Of a DNA stretch of 33,615 nucleotides, positions 32,412-33,615 are shown one piece after another. A program made the position numbers and the translations under genes. The stretch is from Clostridia bacterium (GTDB lineage Bacteria; Bacillota; Clostridia; Oscillospirales; QAMX01). The first letter of the stretch is position 1, and each line of letters opens with the position of its first letter. Under the pieces are notes generated by a model, which was not told where the DNA came from, did not search any database, and worked only from the letters and a program-made list of their open reading frames with translations. The DNA lies in NCBI GenBank assembly GCA_017441705.1, contig JAFRWU010000048.1:1-33615 (forward strand), written 5' to 3'.

Positions 32412-32489
32412 TGGTCCGAGTGACAGGAGTTGAACCTGCGGCCTCTTGAACCCCATTCAAGCGCGCTACCAAAACTGCGCCACACCCGG
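32412..32489 (-). tRNA. tRNA-Pro, anticodon GGG
   Basis: Minus strand. Acceptor CCGGGTG pairs with CACTCGG, then discriminator A and encoded CCA. D-stem GCGC, anticodon stem CTTGA/TCAAG with loop ATGGGGT giving anticodon GGG, T-arm GCAGG-TTCAACT-CCTGT. All stems pair. GGG reads CCC and CCU proline codons, in keeping with a GC-rich genome. Confidence 0.93.
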
Positions 32490-32505
32490 ATACCCGACAA
32501 CCGAT

Positions 32506-32534
32506 ATCATATCACACTTCCCCGGAAAATGCAA
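32506..32534 (-). promoter_or_regulatory. Promoter of tRNA-Pro
   Basis: Minus strand TTGCAT (32534-32529), 17-base spacer, TATGAT (32511-32506), 16 bases before the tRNA. Confidence 0.7.
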
Positions 32535-32563
32535 GCCTTTTCTGAAAAAAGAACCGGGAGAAG

Positions 32564-33615
32564 TGTAGGGTTTACAATGATGTGTGACAGTTGGTAAAAA
32601 AGAATAGCGAATAGGAGTGGCCTGTGTTAAGGTTGAGTTGTCCAGACAAAACCGAAAGGCAGGTGCCACCCTATTCGCCATGAATAAGATAACACAAACA
32701 GCACGGTACAGGCAATCCCTAATTCGTTATGCGCAGAAAAACGGCGTCACGGCAGCGGCGATCCGGTACAGGACATACCGGCAATACATCTACCGCTGGA
32801 TGAAACGCTATGACGGAACCCTGCAATCGCTGGAGGATCGCTCGCACCGTCCGCGTAGCCATCCAAATCAGCACCGTCCCGAGGAGATCAAGCTCATAGA
32901 CGACATGCGGCGTCGCAATCCCAACGCCGGTCTGGCGGTGTTTTGGGTTAAGCTTCGGGAACGCGGTTACAGCAGATCCATCTCCGGCCTGTACCGGTTT
33001 CTAAGAAACCGGGGCCAGATGGCGGTCAAGCTGCCGAATCCGAAATACGTTCCCAAGCCCTATGAAAAGATGCAATACCCCGGCCAACGGGTGCAGATCG
33101 ACGTGAAATACGTCCCGCAGACGTGCCTGGTTGGGAATGCGGTCAGCGACGCGGCGGAGAACGGCGGCTTCTATTACCAGTTCACGTTCATCGACGAATA
33201 CAGTCGCTTTCGCTATTTGGAGGCGTTTAAGGAGCATACTTCGTATTCTGCCGCCGAGTTCATCCGCCATTGCGTGGAGAAGTTCCCTTACGCGATCGAA
33301 TGCGTCCAGACGGACAACGGCTCCGAGTTCACGAACCGGATGAACAGTTCCAAAACGGTGCGGCCTACTCTCTTTCAGAAAACCCTCGACGAGCTCGGAA
33401 TCCGGCATAAGCTCATTAAAGTCTTCACGCCGCGGCATAACGGAAAGGTCGAGCGCAGCCATCGCAAGGATAATGAGTATTTCTACGCGTCGCATTAGTT
33501 TTATTCTTTCGAGGATTACCGGAAACAGCTTGCCGTCTGGCAGTACAAATACAACGATTTCCCCATGCGCCCACTTAATTGGCGCTCTCCTAAACAGGTC
33601 CTTTATTCTTTTCCC
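32564..33615 (+). mobile_element. Insertion sequence (IS481/IS3-like), cut by window edge
   Basis: TGTAGGGTTTACAATGATG starts at 32564, a plausible left terminal repeat, followed by the transposase from 32680. The right end is beyond the window, so the inverted repeat cannot be confirmed. It lies 30 bases upstream of the tRNA-Pro -35 box. Confidence 0.6.
32680..33615 (+). pseudogene. DDE transposase, interrupted by amber stop
   Basis: IS481/IS3-like transposase. An N-terminal helix-turn-helix region (about 1-60) precedes the integrase core with all three acidic residues: Asp141 in QIDVKY, Asp212 in QTDNGSEF and Glu258 in HNGKVERS. The frame hits TAG at 33496-33498 after YFYASH, yet the same frame continues with FYSFEDYRKQLAVWQYKY and FPMRPLNWRSP, the usual C-terminus, to the window end. 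This implies a point nonsense mutation, so the gene is likely dead unless the stop is read through. The ATG at 32680 is preferred over a GTG at 32617. Confidence 0.75.

Overview
The window looks like a GC-rich member of the Bacillota, class Clostridia, probably an uncultured gut or rumen lineage. The support is indirect but consistent: Clostridia-type families DUF4317, DUF1836 and DUF4234, a cysteine desulfurase / IscU / MnmA / Rrf2 operon, a free-standing FakA C-terminal domain protein, several lipoprotein solute-binding proteins, and intergenic CCTTCCCCTTGGAGGGGAAGG-type palindromic repeats. Genes start from strong AGGAGG-like Shine-Dalgarno sites, and most promoters have TTGACA / TATAAT boxes 17 bp apart. 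Nothing here resembles phage, plasmid, CRISPR or a known defence system.

Layout. (1) 1-6180: three tandem paralogous solute-binding lipoproteins without ABC permease or ATPase genes; the third has its own promoter with a direct-repeat operator and a long structured AT-rich leader. (2) 6302-9152, minus strand: a GH4 NAD-dependent alpha-galactosidase-like enzyme and a GH20 hexosaminidase-like enzyme. Divergent from them, 9365-10863 carries a PHP-domain hydrolase and an SGNH esterase. (3) 10923-14737: a metallophosphoesterase, an acidic-linker lipoprotein, a DUF4234 membrane protein and DUF4317. (4) 14965-18161: the iron-sulfur / thio-tRNA operon (cysteine desulfurase, IscU, MnmA, IscR-like Rrf2) with a dyad operator at the transcription start. 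(5) 18237-23589: an envelope lipid region with a DUF1836 regulator divergent from an operon of FakA-C-like protein, GT8, PlsC-like and CrtO-like acyltransferases, followed by a convergent PlsC/zinc-ribbon fusion and a GNAT. (6) 23770-29929: a Gfo/Idh/MocA protein divergent from a sugar-acid operon (PfkB/KDG-kinase-like, 6-phosphogluconate dehydrogenase, HAD phosphatase, LarA-family protein), with the last three genes overlapping. (7) 29930-30364: a gene-free block with palindromic repeats. (8) 30365-32489, minus strand: tRNA-Pro(GGG), then a GT4 and a third PlsC-like acyltransferase. (9) 32564 to the end: an insertion sequence whose transposase frame is broken by an amber codon and cut by the window edge.

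Together the genes suggest a glycan- and sugar-acid-using heterotroph: lipoproteins bind substrates, GH4/GH20/SGNH enzymes process them, and the PfkB/Gnd/HAD/LarA operon handles sugar acids. Three PlsC-like proteins and two glycosyltransferases point to glycolipid or cell-envelope synthesis. The most useful leads are the putative IscR operator with its regulator at the operon end, the LarA homologue inside a gluconate-type operon, the structured leader at 3740-4002, the DUF1836 / FakA-C envelope-lipid operon, and the covarying hairpin in the intergenic repeats.
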